Shown here in pieces: positions 8,300-18,871 of a stretch of DNA of 64,000 nucleotides (its first letter is position 1; the number at the start of each line of letters is the position of its first letter). The translations under genes were made by a program, and so were the position numbers. Below the pieces are notes generated by a model, which was not told the DNA's origin, did not search any database, and was given only the letters and a program-made list of their open reading frames with translations. Origin of the DNA: Aidingimonas halophila (GTDB taxonomy: Bacteria > Pseudomonadota > Gammaproteobacteria > Pseudomonadales > Halomonadaceae); the NCBI RefSeq assembly GCF_900106955.1, contig NZ_FNNI01000005.1, forward strand, positions 1 to 64,000, given 5' to 3'.

Positions 8300-9472
8300 T
8301 CAACGTTCCAGTCGCCCGGCTCGATGGAGAGCTGGATTGGCATATTGTGCCAGCCACCACTCCCGCAAATGCGTCGGCACGTCGGCCAGGTGTTTGGAAA
8401 AGCGCGCCCTGTCGGCTTCGCTGACCTCACTGAGGTCGACCAGATCCGGTGCCAGGCCACTGGCCTCGAGTGCCAGTTGATGGCTAGGGAAGAGCTTGTA
8501 ACCCTCCAATATCTGTCGGTCGATGGCGGCGGCCACGGCATCGGGCGTATCCGCATCGGTTTCCAGGGGCGTGCCGAAGGTCAACTGGATGCGGCCCTTG
8601 TCACCGGTGATGCCGGCGACGATGGAGAGGATATCCTCGAACTCCACCTTTTGGTAGCGGCCTTCCGCATGCATGGCGTATAGCTCCCGCGCTTTCTGGA
8701 GAGCGCAGGGATCATATTCGTAGCTGATGGAAACCGGGACGATACGCAATTCGGCAATGGCATCATTCAGACCGGCATGGCGGTCGGACTGGCGTCGGGC
8801 CATGGTCAGCATCTTGACGATAGCCGGGTCGGTGCGATCGATACCGTCCTTGGCGCGGCCTTCACGCTGGGCCATCCATATCGAGTGATTGTCCTCGACG
8901 ATCGAGTGCCGGATATAGCGTGACAGCGTCTGGTAGGCGACCAGCATCTCACGCTTGCCCTTGGCCGAGCGTGGTACGATGAAGCTTTTGTTAAGGCGCA
9001 TCAGGTCGGTGACATAAGGCTTTTGCAGCAAGTTGTCACCGATGGCAATGCGCACGGTATTACGCCCTGAAAGGTACAGCGCATAGTTGACGAATGCCGG
9101 ATCGAGAGCGATATCGCGGTGGTTGCTGATGAACAGATACGCACTGTCGGCGGACAAGTTTTCGACACCCCTGACGTCAAAGGCATCGGTACTGGTGCGA
9201 ATCATGCGCGCCATGTAATCGGCGATCCGCAACTGGAAGGCCCGTATGCTATCGACACCGCGCATTTCTCGACGAACTGCCATGCTACCGACGGCTCTGG
9301 CCAAGCGAGGTGCGTATCGGGCCAATCTGGGGAGCTTGTACTGCGTCAGGGCATCGAGCAGCTCGGTATCATGGGCAAGTCGTGACAGGACATCTGCCAC
9401 TTCGTCGTCGCGGTACGGTCGAATGTCGTCGAAACTGTTGGTTGGCGTCATGGACGGTGATGTTGAAGTCAC
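8300..9472 (-). CDS. PlsC-like glycerolipid acyltransferase family protein
   Basis: 390-residue protein with an acyltransferase core. Motif I reads SNHRDIALD, giving His-x5-Asp instead of the standard His-x4-Asp of PlsC and PlsB; a later motif AQREGRAKDG resembles the EG(T/S)R substrate-binding block. No transmembrane helix stands out. It may acylate a glycerophospholipid or related acceptor at the membrane, but the substrate is unknown. The start is uncertain: GTG at 9472 lies one base after the rdgC stop, suggesting translational coupling, while an in-frame ATG occurs at 9451. Neither has a good Shine-Dalgarno. Confidence 0.75.
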   Translation of the reverse strand: MTSTSPSMTPTNSFDDIRPYRDDEVADVLSRLAHDTELLDALTQYKLPRLARYAPRLARAVGSMAVRREMRGVDSIRAFQLRIADYMARMIRTSTDAFDVRGVENLSADSAYLFISNHRDIALDPAFVNYALYLSGRNTVRIAIGDNLLQKPYVTDLMRLNKSFIVPRSAKGKREMLVAYQTLSRYIRHSIVEDNHSIWMAQREGRAKDGIDRTDPAIVKMLTMARRQSDRHAGLNDAIAELRIVPVSISYEYDPCALQKARELYAMHAEGRYQKVEFEDILSIVAGITGDKGRIQLTFGTPLETDADTPDAVAAAIDRQILEGYKLFPSHQLALEASGLAPDLVDLSEVSEADRARFSKHLADVPTHLREWWLAQYANPALHRAGRLER

Positions 9473-9473
9473 G

Positions 9474-10418
9474 TTATGAAGTCACGCTAGCGGTGTCTTG
9501 TTGGGATTCCGGGGTGGCCTCTCCTCCGAGCCAATCGAGCAATCGTTCGGTAGTATCGGCCAGCGTCTGTGCCATCAGGATGAAGTCGGTTTCCAGTCGT
9601 TGGATAGCATCATCGCCATCGTCGCTTTGTGAAGCCTCCTCGATCACTGAATCCGCGAATCGGAGTGACTTGAGTGCCAGATCGTCGTGAAGCATCAGTG
9701 ATACCCGCTCATCGACTTCGATGGCCAGTCGTGTCGCCTGACGATCCCCAGACAATAAGGTCGTTATCTCCTCGCTGTCGAGATCGACACGCCGAGCACG
9801 GAGCACGCCTTCATCGCTGGGTGTCTGCAGTTCGACCTGATCCCCCAGAGCAAGGTCATCAGGGCGACTGGTCGGGTCATGCAGCCATTCCGTCATGGCA
9901 CGAATGGGCAGGGTCTTCGTTGCCAATGGCGTGACCTTGAGGCTTCCCAATGTCTGTCGTAGTAGATCCAACACCTCTTCGGCACGTTTGGCGCTACTGG
10001 CATTGATGCCGATCAGGTCGCGCTGGGTATCCCACCACAAGTCGATGCGTTGGCTACGGACGAAGGCCTGCGGTAACAGATCCTCATAGACCTGTTCCTT
10101 GATGGCTTGTTTTTCCTTGCGGGGCAAAGGGCCGCCTTCGGCGCGTTCGCGTTCATCAACGCGCTCTTCGACGGCTTCCCGAACAATACTGGCGGGCAGC
10201 AGTCGCTCCTGTCGCTGGGCCGACAAAAGGCGATGGCCCTGCACTTCGTGGCAGAATCGTGTGCTGTTGCGTCCGCCCGGCGTCCCCCAACCGAGACGGC
10301 GAGCATCGTTGTCGCCAAGAGGGCGCGCGGCCTGCTCGGCCAGCACATCCTCGAGCGTGGTCAGCGGGACCACCGGGGCGTCATGCAGGCGATACAAATG
10401 CAAGTGCTTGAACCACAT
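9474..10418 (-). CDS. rdgC: Recombination-associated protein RdgC
   Basis: 314 residues starting MWFKHLHLYRLH, the typical RdgC N-terminus, with the expected length (~300). RdgC forms a ring-shaped dimer on DNA and modulates RecA-driven recombination. The frame stays open upstream through gyrA, but that extension lacks RdgC similarity and overlaps a real gene, so the ATG at 10416-10418 is chosen. It is transcribed divergently from gyrA across a ~195-base gap and is followed by the acyltransferase gene with a one-base gap. Confidence 0.93.
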   Translation of the reverse strand: MWFKHLHLYRLHDAPVVPLTTLEDVLAEQAARPLGDNDARRLGWGTPGGRNSTRFCHEVQGHRLLSAQRQERLLPASIVREAVEERVDERERAEGGPLPRKEKQAIKEQVYEDLLPQAFVRSQRIDLWWDTQRDLIGINASSAKRAEEVLDLLRQTLGSLKVTPLATKTLPIRAMTEWLHDPTSRPDDLALGDQVELQTPSDEGVLRARRVDLDSEEITTLLSGDRQATRLAIEVDERVSLMLHDDLALKSLRFADSVIEEASQSDDGDDAIQRLETDFILMAQTLADTTERLLDWLGGEATPESQQDTASVTS

Positions 10419-10527
10419 GGACTGTCTCGGTCGAAAAAATGAACGCATATTATGGCGAAAGGCAGCGTCAGGTGCTAGGGCTGCGCATTTTCGACCCTGG
10501 TCGCGGCTGCCTTTGCCAGTCAGTGAG

Positions 10528-10536
10528 TGATACAAT
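10528..10536 (+). promoter_or_regulatory. Candidate extended -10 promoter of gyrA
   Basis: TGATACAAT matches an extended -10 element (TG-n-TACAAT), about 78 bases before the gyrA start. No convincing -35 box is seen at the normal distance, as is common for extended -10 promoters. Confidence 0.45.
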
Positions 10537-10613
10537 CGGTGTTTTCCGTTGCGAGATGCATCAACGCATCGTCGTAGCGCCGACCTGTTGCAGTGCAAAG
10601 GATTTGACGACCC

Positions 10614-13307
10614 ATGGGTGACATCGCCAGAGAGATTCTGCCAGTCAATATCGAGGACGAACTCAAGCAATCGTACCTCGATTACGCGATGAGCGTGATC
10701 ATCGGCCGGGCACTGCCCGATGTACGCGATGGCCTGAAGCCGGTGCATCGGCGCGTATTGTTCGCCATGCATGAACTGGGCAATGACTGGAACAAGCCTT
10801 ACAAGAAATCCGCGCGCGTGGTCGGTGACGTTATCGGTAAATACCACCCACATGGTGATAGCGCGGTATATGACACCATCGTGCGGATGGCGCAGGATTT
10901 CTCGATGCGCCATGTGCTGGTCGATGGACAGGGGAACTTCGGTTCCATCGACGGCGACAACGCCGCAGCGATGCGTTACACCGAGGTGCGGATGGCCAAG
11001 CTCGCCCATGAGCTGCTTTCCGATCTGGAAAAGGACACGGTTGACTGGGTCGATAACTACGATGGCACCGAGCGCATCCCGGAAGTCTTGCCGACCCGGA
11101 TTCCCAACCTGCTGATCAATGGGTCGTCCGGTATCGCAGTCGGTATGGCGACCAACATTCCGCCGCATAACATGCGCGAGATCATCGAAGCCTGTCTGGC
11201 ACTGATCAACGATTCCACGTTGTCAGTCGATGACCTGATGGAGTACGTGCCGGGGCCGGATTTTCCCACGGGCGGCATCATCAATGGCCGTGCCGGTATA
11301 CTGGATGCTTACCGTACCGGTCGCGGGCGAATCTATGTGCGAGCTCGGCACACCATCGAGCATGATGAGAAAACCGGCCGTGACCATATCATCATCGACG
11401 AGTTGCCGTATCAGGTGAACAAAGCGCGCTTGATCGAGAAGATCGCCGAACTCGTCAAGGACAAACGCATTGACGGTATTGCCGAGTTGCGTGATGAATC
11501 CGACAAGGAAGGCTTGCGCGTGGTGATCGAGGTCAAGCGCGGCGAATCGGGCGATGTCGTCGTGAACAACCTGTTCGCTCAGACCCAGCTCCAGAACGTC
11601 TTCGGTATCAATATGGTGGCGCTCGACGAGGGGCAGCCGAAGACGCTCAACCTCAAGGACATGCTCGAGGCGTTCATTCGCCACCGTCGCGAGGTCGTTA
11701 CGCGACGCACTCTCCATGAATTGCGGAAAGCACGTGAGCGAGGACACATTCTTGAAGGGTTGGCGGTCGCGATTTCCAACATCGATGAAGTGATCGATCT
11801 GATCAAGGCGTCGCCATCGGCATCCGAGGCCAAGGAAAAATTGCTCGCCAGAAGCTGGCAGCCCGGACAGGTCACTGACATGCTTGAACGTGCCGGTGCC
11901 TACTCATGCAAGCCGGAAGACCTGGATGAGGGCTACGGTCTCGATGATTCGACTCGGGAATACTGGTTGTCACCTGCCCAGGCACAGGCCATTCTTGAAC
12001 TTCGGCTGCATCGTTTGACGGGTCTGGAGACCGAGAAACTTCTCAATGAGTATCTCGGTATTCTCGAAAAAATTGCCGAGTTGACCGATATCCTGGCCTC
12101 GGCTGATCGCTTGCTGCAGGTCATCCGTGAAGAACTGGAAGCCGTCCGTGACCAGTACGGCGATACGCGTCGGACCGAGATTCAGGCTAGCCATCTGGAC
12201 CTCAGTATCGAAGATCTGATCGCTGAAGAAGACATGGTCGTTACCATCTCGCGCAGTGGTTATGCCAAGACGCAGCCCTTGTCCGATTATCAGGCGCAAC
12301 GCCGCGGCGGTCGCGGCAAGTCGGCGACCAGCATGAAGGACGAAGATGTCATCGAGCATCTGCTGGTGGCATCGACACATGACACCGTGCTGCTGTTCTC
12401 CAATCGCGGTAAGGTCTACTGGCTCAAGGTCTACGAAATGCCGACTGCCAGTCGAGGGTCGCGTGGCAAGCCGATGGTCAACTTGCTGCCGCTGGATGAG
12501 GACGAGTCGATCTCGGCGATGCTACCGGTTCGTGAGTACCATCAGGATAGCTACATCTTCTTTGCGACGGCGCGGGGAACCGTCAAGCGGACCTCGCTTG
12601 ATCAGTTCTCGCGTCCCCGCAGCGTCGGATTGATTGCGATCGATCTCGAAGACGACGATCGTCTGGTGGGGGCCGCGATCACCTCCGGTACCGATCATGC
12701 CATGCTGCTCTCATCCAATGGCAAGGCGATCCGCTTCGATGAATCGAAGGTTCGAGCGATGGGCAGGACGGCGCGTGGCGTGCGAGGAATGCGCCTGCAG
12801 GGCAATGCCGAAGTCATCAGTCTGATCATCCCGAAATCGCGCAACATCGATGCCGAAGCCGACGTCGACGAGGATGTGGATGGCAATGTTGTCTCCGAGG
12901 GCGGGAATGGCGAACAGGTCTACATCCTCACCGCCTCGGAGAATGGCTATGGCAAACGCACGCGACTGGAAGAGTTTCCGCTACGAGGCCGAGGTGGTCA
13001 GGGCGTGATCGCGATGCAGACCAGTGAACGCAATGGGGCTCTGGTCGCTGCCATGCAGGTGTATGCAAGCGATGAAATGATGCTCATCACCGATCGAGGC
13101 ACCTTGGTCCGTACGCGGGTCGATGAAGTGTCGGTCACGTCACGGAATACCCAGGGCGTCATGTTGATCCGCCTCGGCAATGAGGAGCGATTGGTCAAGA
13201 CCGTGCGCATCGATGAACCCGAAGAGGATGAAGAGAACGCGGATACCGCGGACGCAGATCTCTCCGAGAGTCGCGATGACGAAAGCGACGACGCATCGAA
13301 GGAGTAG
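10614..13307 (+). CDS. gyrA: DNA gyrase subunit A
   Basis: 897 residues. The N-terminal breakage-reunion domain carries catalytic Tyr122 (AAAMRYTEV) and a wild-type quinolone-determining region with Ser83 and Asp87 ([10 protein letters not shown]). The GyrA-box QRRGGRG at ~562-568 and the C-terminal beta-pinwheel mark it as GyrA and not ParC. An acidic linker (~755-765) interrupts the C-terminal domain, and an acidic tail ends the protein. With GyrB it introduces negative supercoils using ATP. It heads a plus-strand run gyrA-serC-pheA-tyrA/aroA-cmk-rpsA, an order shared with Pseudomonas. Confidence 0.98.
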   Translation: MGDIAREILPVNIEDELKQSYLDYAMSVIIGRALPDVRDGLKPVHRRVLFAMHELGNDWNKPYKKSARVVGDVIGKYHPHGDSAVYDTIVRMAQDFSMRHVLVDGQGNFGSIDGDNAAAMRYTEVRMAKLAHELLSDLEKDTVDWVDNYDGTERIPEVLPTRIPNLLINGSSGIAVGMATNIPPHNMREIIEACLALINDSTLSVDDLMEYVPGPDFPTGGIINGRAGILDAYRTGRGRIYVRARHTIEHDEKTGRDHIIIDELPYQVNKARLIEKIAELVKDKRIDGIAELRDESDKEGLRVVIEVKRGESGDVVVNNLFAQTQLQNVFGINMVALDEGQPKTLNLKDMLEAFIRHRREVVTRRTLHELRKARERGHILEGLAVAISNIDEVIDLIKASPSASEAKEKLLARSWQPGQVTDMLERAGAYSCKPEDLDEGYGLDDSTREYWLSPAQAQAILELRLHRLTGLETEKLLNEYLGILEKIAELTDILASADRLLQVIREELEAVRDQYGDTRRTEIQASHLDLSIEDLIAEEDMVVTISRSGYAKTQPLSDYQAQRRGGRGKSATSMKDEDVIEHLLVASTHDTVLLFSNRGKVYWLKVYEMPTASRGSRGKPMVNLLPLDEDESISAMLPVREYHQDSYIFFATARGTVKRTSLDQFSRPRSVGLIAIDLEDDDRLVGAAITSGTDHAMLLSSNGKAIRFDESKVRAMGRTARGVRGMRLQGNAEVISLIIPKSRNIDAEADVDEDVDGNVVSEGGNGEQVYILTASENGYGKRTRLEEFPLRGRGGQGVIAMQTSERNGALVAAMQVYASDEMMLITDRGTLVRTRVDEVSVTSRNTQGVMLIRLGNEERLVKTVRIDEPEEDEENADTADADLSESRDDESDDASKE

Positions 13308-13395
13308 GAGCGCCTTCAGGCGCCCGGCGGCAGTCGCCAGGGCAGGATCAGGAGCGGATCATAACGCAACGACAAGAGGATCGGGATTCACACTC

Positions 13396-14496
13396 ATGAC
13401 ACGTCACTATAATTTCTGTGCCGGCCCGGCGGCATTGCCGGAAGCCGTGCTCGAACGCGCTCAAGACGAATTGCTTGATTACCAGGGACGCGGCCTGTCG
13501 GTCATGGAAATGAGTCATCGCAGCCCCGAGTTCGTGGCCATTGCCGAGCGTGCCGAACAGGATTTGCGTGACCTGCTATCCGTGCCGGATGACTATCGGG
13601 TACTGTTCCTGCAGGGGGGCGCTACCATGCAGTTTGCCATGGTGCCCTACAATTTGCTGGGACAAGGCGGAACACCCAATTATCTGCACACCGGTATCTG
13701 GGCCAAGAAAGCGATTGCTGAGGCCGAGCATCTGGGCGGGGCCCATATTGCCGCGTCCAGTGAAGCCAACCGCTTGACCGCTGTGCCGCGTCCGGATGAT
13801 ATCGACCTCTCTGATGATGCGGCGTATCTGCACTATACGGCCAATGAAACGATCGGCGGACTGGCATTCGATTATGTGCCGAAGATGGCGTCCCCGCAGG
13901 GGGGCGGTTTGCCGATCGTCTGCGACATGTCGTCTTCGATTCTCTCCGGACCGATTGATGTCAGCGATTATGGTGTGATCTACGCAGGTGCGCAAAAGAA
14001 TATCGGGCCTGCCGGCCTGACGGTGGTGATCGTGCATGAAGACCTGTTGGGACGGGGGCGAAGCGATATGCCAGGCCTGTTCAGTTATCGCGCGCTGGCC
14101 GAGGCAGGATCGATGATCAATACGCCGCCTACCTACGCCTGGTATCTGGCTGGGCTTGTCTTCCAGTGGTTGAAGGAGGATGTGGGCGGCCTGGCAGCAA
14201 TGGAGACCATCAATCGCCGCAAAGCCGATAAGCTTTATGCCGCTATCGATGGCAGCGATTTTTATACCAACCCCATCGCCCCGTTGAACCGGTCGCTCAT
14301 GAACATTCCCTTTGTGCTGGCCGATGACGGATTGAATCAATCCTTTCTCGATGAGGCCGAGGCAGTCGGCCTTCTCAATCTCAAGGGGCACCGCAGTGTC
14401 GGTGGCATGCGTGCCAGCCTCTATAATGCCGTTCCTGAGAAGGCGGTCGATACACTGATAGATTTCATGACGGATTTTGAAAGACGAAGAGGCTGA
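13396..14496 (+). CDS. serC: Phosphoserine aminotransferase
   Basis: 366 residues from the ATG at 13396 (MTRHYNFCAGPAALP), the normal SerC N-terminus; an upstream in-frame extension overlaps gyrA and is rejected. The PLP-binding lysine lies in GAQKNIGPAG. It converts 3-phosphohydroxypyruvate and glutamate to phosphoserine, and also serves pyridoxine synthesis. It follows gyrA by 88 bases, a gap holding a short GCGCC/GGCGC hairpin at 13310-13323 without a T-run, so read-through from gyrA is possible. Confidence 0.97.
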   Translation: MTRHYNFCAGPAALPEAVLERAQDELLDYQGRGLSVMEMSHRSPEFVAIAERAEQDLRDLLSVPDDYRVLFLQGGATMQFAMVPYNLLGQGGTPNYLHTGIWAKKAIAEAEHLGGAHIAASSEANRLTAVPRPDDIDLSDDAAYLHYTANETIGGLAFDYVPKMASPQGGGLPIVCDMSSSILSGPIDVSDYGVIYAGAQKNIGPAGLTVVIVHEDLLGRGRSDMPGLFSYRALAEAGSMINTPPTYAWYLAGLVFQWLKEDVGGLAAMETINRRKADKLYAAIDGSDFYTNPIAPLNRSLMNIPFVLADDGLNQSFLDEAEAVGLLNLKGHRSVGGMRASLYNAVPEKAVDTLIDFMTDFERRRG

Positions 14497-14601
14497 TTCT
14501 CTCGGCGAGCCGGCAGCGATAAACTGTCAGTCAAACCCCGCCTCGGGTTGGATTAAGAGCAGCATGACGGCTTTCAAGCATCTTGCATCAGGGGAAAACG
14601 A

Positions 14602-15693
14602 ATGAGCGACACCCCCAATAATCTTGATGAGTTGCGCCAGCGTATCGATCAGCTGGATGACAATATCCTGCGCCTGATCAGTGATCGTGCCCGCTGTGCC
14701 AAACAGGTGGCCGATATCAAGACCAAGGATGATCCCGGTACGGTCTTCTATCGGCCGGAGCGGGAAGCCCAGGTCTTGCGACGGATCATGGCGCTCAACG
14801 ACGGGCCGTTGGACGATGAGGAAATGGCCCGCTTGTTCCGGGAAATCATGTCCGCCTGTCTGGCTTTGGAACAACCGGTCAAAGTGGCTTATCTCGGCCC
14901 CGAGGGCACGTTTACGCAACAGGCCGCGCTCAAGCATTTCGGCCATAGTGCCGTCAGTATGCCGATGGCCGCTATTGATGATGTGTTTCGCGAGGTCGAA
15001 GCCGGTGCCGCCAATTACGGTGTCGTTCCTGTCGAAAACTCCACCGAAGGGGTCGTCAACCACACCCTGGACTCGTTCATGGATTCCGCCATGCAAATCG
15101 ATGGGGAAGTCGTGCTGCGAATCCACCATCATCTGTTGGTGTCCAGTAATACGCTCAAGGACAAGGTGTCGCGGATCTATTCACATCCGCAATCCTTTGC
15201 GCAATGCCGCAAATGGCTCGATGCCCATTATCCCCACGCGGAACGTGTGGCGGTAGCCTCCAATGCCGAGGCAGCGAAGCTGGTCAAGACCGAATGGCAT
15301 AGTGCCGCCATTGCCGGTGATATGGCGGCCAGACTGTATGGTCTGGAGAAGATAGCAGAGAAGATCGAGGATAGTCCCGATAATTCGACGCGTTTCCTGA
15401 TCATCGGTAACCATAATGTTCCCATGTCCGGGGAAGACAAGACCTCTATCGTGGTTGCCATGCGCAATCAGCCGGGCGCCTTGCATGAGCTGCTGGAGCC
15501 GTTTCACCGCCATCAGATCGACTTGACCCGGCTGGAGACACGCCCATCGCGTACCGGTGTGTGGAATTACGTCTTCTTCATCGATTTCAAGGGGCATCGG
15601 GATGAGCCTGAGGTGGCCGCCGTGCTGGAAGAGGTACGACTGCGTTCGGCCGAGCTCAAGGTCCTGGGTTCGTATCCCATGGGTGTGTTGTGA
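14602..15693 (+). CDS. pheA: Bifunctional chorismate mutase / prephenate dehydratase (P-protein)
   Basis: 363 residues in three parts: an AroQ-type chorismate mutase (1-~90, with the DELRQRIDQLDDNIL helix), prephenate dehydratase (~95-270, starting VAYLGPEGTFT), and a C-terminal ACT domain (~280-360) with GALHELL and ETRP motifs that usually bind phenylalanine for feedback inhibition. It makes phenylpyruvate from chorismate. AGGGGAAAACG precedes the ATG. It sits between serC and the tyrA-aroA fusion, and its stop codon touches the upstream start candidates of the next gene. Confidence 0.97.
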   Translation: MSDTPNNLDELRQRIDQLDDNILRLISDRARCAKQVADIKTKDDPGTVFYRPEREAQVLRRIMALNDGPLDDEEMARLFREIMSACLALEQPVKVAYLGPEGTFTQQAALKHFGHSAVSMPMAAIDDVFREVEAGAANYGVVPVENSTEGVVNHTLDSFMDSAMQIDGEVVLRIHHHLLVSSNTLKDKVSRIYSHPQSFAQCRKWLDAHYPHAERVAVASNAEAAKLVKTEWHSAAIAGDMAARLYGLEKIAEKIEDSPDNSTRFLIIGNHNVPMSGEDKTSIVVAMRNQPGALHELLEPFHRHQIDLTRLETRPSRTGVWNYVFFIDFKGHRDEPEVAAVLEEVRLRSAELKVLGSYPMGVL

Positions 15694-15746
15694 CAATGGG
15701 GACATCGGCGCCATCGGAAACTGGTGGGGAGCGTGAGCAGGGGATA

Positions 15747-17984
15747 ATGCCTCTGCGCGAATCACGTATTCTCATCGTTGGGCTCGGTTTGATTGGTGGG
15801 TCGTTGGCGGCAGCGCTCAAGCAGTACGGATTTCCCGGTGAGATACTGGCGTGTGACCGCGATAGCTGCGAAATTGAACGCGGGATCTCGATGGGCATCA
15901 TCGATCAAGGTGATACTGATCTCGAAGCCCTATTGCCTGGTTGCACGATGATCGTACTGGCCGTTCCTGTCATGGCCATGGAGGCGGTACTTGAGCGACT
16001 TGCCCGCGCGGGTGATGGCAAGGCCGTGATTACTGATGTGGGGAGTACCAAGAAGGCGATCCGTGATGCAGCCGAGCGGACATTTGGTGGTTTGCCCACG
16101 CGCTTCGTTCCGGGTCACCCGATTGCCGGTTCGGAGAAAACCGGGGTGACGGCCGCTGATGCGGGCTTGTTTCGACATCACAAGGTCATTCTTACCCCTG
16201 ACGATGCGACGGAGGCCGAAGCAATCGGTCGCGTGCAGGCCCTGTGGACCTGTTGCGGTGCTGAGGTGGTGGCAATGGGGATCGATCATCATGATGAGGT
16301 CCTGGCCCGAACCAGCCATCTGCCCCACTTGTTGGCGTTCTCGTTGGTGGACACGCTGGCACGAGGCGATGAGCGGCTGGAAATTTTTCGGTATGCCGCC
16401 GGCGGGTTTCGGGATTTCACCCGTATCGCCGGCAGTGATCCCGTCATGTGGCGGGATATCTTTACCGCCAATCGTGATGCCGTGCTTGCCGCCCTGGACG
16501 ATTTCGAGGAGGGGTTGGGCAGACTTCGTGACGCCATCGCGATGGGCGATGGCGATGCGATGCTGGCCACCTTCGATAGAGCCAGTCATGCCCGGCGTTA
16601 TTTCGATACGCTCATGAAGCAGACCAGTTATCAAGTGGGTTATCAGACCATGGAACATAAGAAACGTCATTATCGAGTCGCTCCCGGAGGCCATGCCACT
16701 GGACATATCCGCGTGCCCGGTGATAAGTCGGTCTCGCACCGTTCAATCATGCTGGGCGCTTTGGCCGAGGGAGTTTCCGAAGTGACGGGATTCCTCGAAG
16801 GGGAGGATAGCCTGGCTACGTTGCAGGCCTTTCGCGAAATGGGGGTGGCGATCGAGGGACCTCATCAGGGGCGCGTGACGATTCATGGTGTCGGCATGCA
16901 CGGTCTGAAGGCGCCTGCCGGAGCGATTTATGTCGGCAATTCCGGAACGGCCATGCGGTTGTTTGCTGGGCTGCTGGCGGGGCAGGCCTTCGATACCGAG
17001 TTGACCGGTGATGCGTCATTGACCAAACGACCCATGGACCGGGTGGCCGATCCGCTACGTCAGATGGGCGCGGTGATCGAGACCGCAGAAGGAGGTCGTC
17101 CCCCGTTGACGATTCGTGGCGGCCAATCTCTCCAGGGCATTGACTACGATATGCCTATGGCCAGTGCGCAGGTCAAGTCCTGCCTCCTGTTGGCAGGGAT
17201 GTATGCACAGGGGGAAACCCGGGTTCGAGAACCCGCGCCGACTCGTGACCACACGGAACGTATGCTCAATGGCTTTGGCTACCCGGTACAGCGAGACGGT
17301 GATACATGCTGGTTGCGTGGGGGCGGAAGGCTCACGGCGGGGCCGATTGATGTTCCCTCCGATATTTCGTCGGCAGCTTTTTTCCTGGTTGCGGCAGTGA
17401 TAACGCCTGGAGCGGATTTGACGCTCGAGCATGTCGGCGTCAATCCCACCCGTATCGGCGTCATCAATATACTGCAGGCGATGGGAGCTGACCTGGCGTT
17501 GCTCAATCCGCATGAAGTCGGTGGTGAGCCGGTCGCCGACATTCGCGTTCGTTATGCGCCTCTCAAGGGCATCGATATCCCGGTTGACCAAGTGCCGCTG
17601 GCGATCGATGAGTTTCCGGCGTTATTCATTGCCGCTGCCAATGCCGAAGGGACCACCCGGCTTCGTGGCGCTGAGGAGTTGCGAGTCAAGGAATCCGACC
17701 GGATCAAAGCAATGGCGGATGGTTTGAGCGTTCTGGGTGTCGAAAACCGTGTCCATGACGATGGCATCGATATCATTGGCTGCACGAACCAGGGACCTGC
17801 CTATGGGGGCGGTCATGTCGACAGCCTGGGAGACCACCGGATCGCGATGGCATTCACGATTGCCGGATTGCGGGCCGCCGACGAGATTCTCATCGATGAT
17901 TGCACCAACGTCGCGACTTCGTTCCCCGGTTTCGTCGAGCTGGTCAATCGTATCGGAATGCAAGTTACCGAGGAGGCCTCATGA
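15747..17984 (+). CDS. aroA: Fused prephenate/cyclohexadienyl dehydrogenase and EPSP synthase (TyrA-AroA)
   Basis: One frame encodes a TyrA dehydrogenase (nucleotide-binding GLGLIGGS near the N-terminus, to ~residue 290) joined to a complete 3-phosphoshikimate 1-carboxyvinyltransferase (from ~315). AroA motifs are [25 protein letters not shown] and GDHRIAMAF. The fusion couples the EPSP step of the shikimate pathway with the tyrosine branch, as in Pseudomonas. The ATG at 15747 has AGGGG just upstream and gives 745 residues, near the Pseudomonas length; GTG 15690 or ATG 15696, overlapping the pheA stop, are alternatives. It overlaps cmk by 4 bases (ATGA), so the two are probably translationally coupled. 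Confidence 0.95.
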   Translation: MPLRESRILIVGLGLIGGSLAAALKQYGFPGEILACDRDSCEIERGISMGIIDQGDTDLEALLPGCTMIVLAVPVMAMEAVLERLARAGDGKAVITDVGSTKKAIRDAAERTFGGLPTRFVPGHPIAGSEKTGVTAADAGLFRHHKVILTPDDATEAEAIGRVQALWTCCGAEVVAMGIDHHDEVLARTSHLPHLLAFSLVDTLARGDERLEIFRYAAGGFRDFTRIAGSDPVMWRDIFTANRDAVLAALDDFEEGLGRLRDAIAMGDGDAMLATFDRASHARRYFDTLMKQTSYQVGYQTMEHKKRHYRVAPGGHATGHIRVPGDKSVSHRSIMLGALAEGVSEVTGFLEGEDSLATLQAFREMGVAIEGPHQGRVTIHGVGMHGLKAPAGAIYVGNSGTAMRLFAGLLAGQAFDTELTGDASLTKRPMDRVADPLRQMGAVIETAEGGRPPLTIRGGQSLQGIDYDMPMASAQVKSCLLLAGMYAQGETRVREPAPTRDHTERMLNGFGYPVQRDGDTCWLRGGGRLTAGPIDVPSDISSAAFFLVAAVITPGADLTLEHVGVNPTRIGVINILQAMGADLALLNPHEVGGEPVADIRVRYAPLKGIDIPVDQVPLAIDEFPALFIAAANAEGTTRLRGAEELRVKESDRIKAMADGLSVLGVENRVHDDGIDIIGCTNQGPAYGGGHVDSLGDHRIAMAFTIAGLRAADEILIDDCTNVATSFPGFVELVNRIGMQVTEEAS

Positions 17985-18688
17985 ACGATGTCTCTTTCGC
18001 TGACACTGTTCCGGTCGTGACTGTCGATGGTCCTGGAGGTGCAGGAAAAGGCACCATCAGTCGCCTGGTCGCCGAGCGTCTGGGGTGGCATTTGCTGGAT
18101 TCCGGAGCGCTTTATCGTCTCACGGCATTGGCCGCATTACGGCATGGTATCGCCGTTGATGATATGGATTCTCTGACCCGGCTTGCGGTCGAGCTTGATG
18201 TGGCTTTCTTGGTCGATCAGGGAGAGCCGCGGATATTGCTTGAAGGCGATGATGTCACGACGACCATTCGAACCGAGGATGTCGGGAATCTGGCGTCACA
18301 AGTTGCCGCCTTGCCCGAGGTGCGACGCGCATTGCTGCAGAGGCAGCGCGATTTTCGGGTAATGCCTGGGCTGGTGGCTGATGGCCGTGATATGGGAACG
18401 GTGGTCTTTCCCGACGCGCCTCTAAAGGTTTTCCTGACGGCAAGTGCTGAAGAACGTGCGCGACGGCGCTACCTCCAGTTGCAGGAATCTGGTGAAAATG
18501 CTAGTCTTCCGAGTCTTTTAAGAGAAATTCAGGAACGTGACGCGCGAGATACTCAGCGCAGTGTTGCGCCTCTCGAGCCCGCTGACGATGCGGTCGAGTT
18601 GGACACCACGGACCTGACGATACCGGAAGTCGTGGATCAGTTGACGGCTTATCTTGTCCAACGGGGCATGATGCCGGATACTCGATGA
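17981..18688 (+). CDS. cmk: Cytidylate kinase
   Basis: 235 residues with a P-loop GPGGAGKGT near the N-terminus and the CMP-kinase [13 protein letters not shown] block. It phosphorylates CMP and dCMP. The start at 17981 has GGAGG upstream and overlaps the aroA stop; an in-frame upstream extension lies inside aroA and is rejected. cmk before rpsA is a conserved gammaproteobacterial arrangement. Confidence 0.97.
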   Translation: MNDVSFADTVPVVTVDGPGGAGKGTISRLVAERLGWHLLDSGALYRLTALAALRHGIAVDDMDSLTRLAVELDVAFLVDQGEPRILLEGDDVTTTIRTEDVGNLASQVAALPEVRRALLQRQRDFRVMPGLVADGRDMGTVVFPDAPLKVFLTASAEERARRRYLQLQESGENASLPSLLREIQERDARDTQRSVAPLEPADDAVELDTTDLTIPEVVDQLTAYLVQRGMMPDTR

Positions 18689-18871
18689 TCACTTGCGGAG
18701 GCTTCGGTCAGACGTCATGACGTGATTGGGCACCCCTAGCTTTGGAAGCCGAGAGCCCGATCAGGTCGAACCAGCGACAACGTCCCCGAAGAGTGTGGAG
18801 TAGGCCCGTGCTTGCTGGTGGTGCGGAGAACAGCGGTAACCCGCTATTAACGTTGATCACGTAGGAACATC

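Noticed and set aside
10848-10880. Quinolone-resistance mutation in gyrA
   Set aside because: Ser83 and Asp87 are both wild type.
10419-11168. 250-residue N-terminal extension of the rdgC frame
   Set aside because: Lies antisense within gyrA; RdgC homology begins exactly at MWFKHLHL (10418).
13576-14391. 271-residue minus-strand frame opposite serC
   Set aside because: Fully covered by serC, which has clear motifs; the shadow has none.
15930-16739. 269-residue minus-strand frame opposite tyrA-aroA
   Set aside because: Fully antisense to a recognised enzyme and rich in residues expected from a shadow frame.
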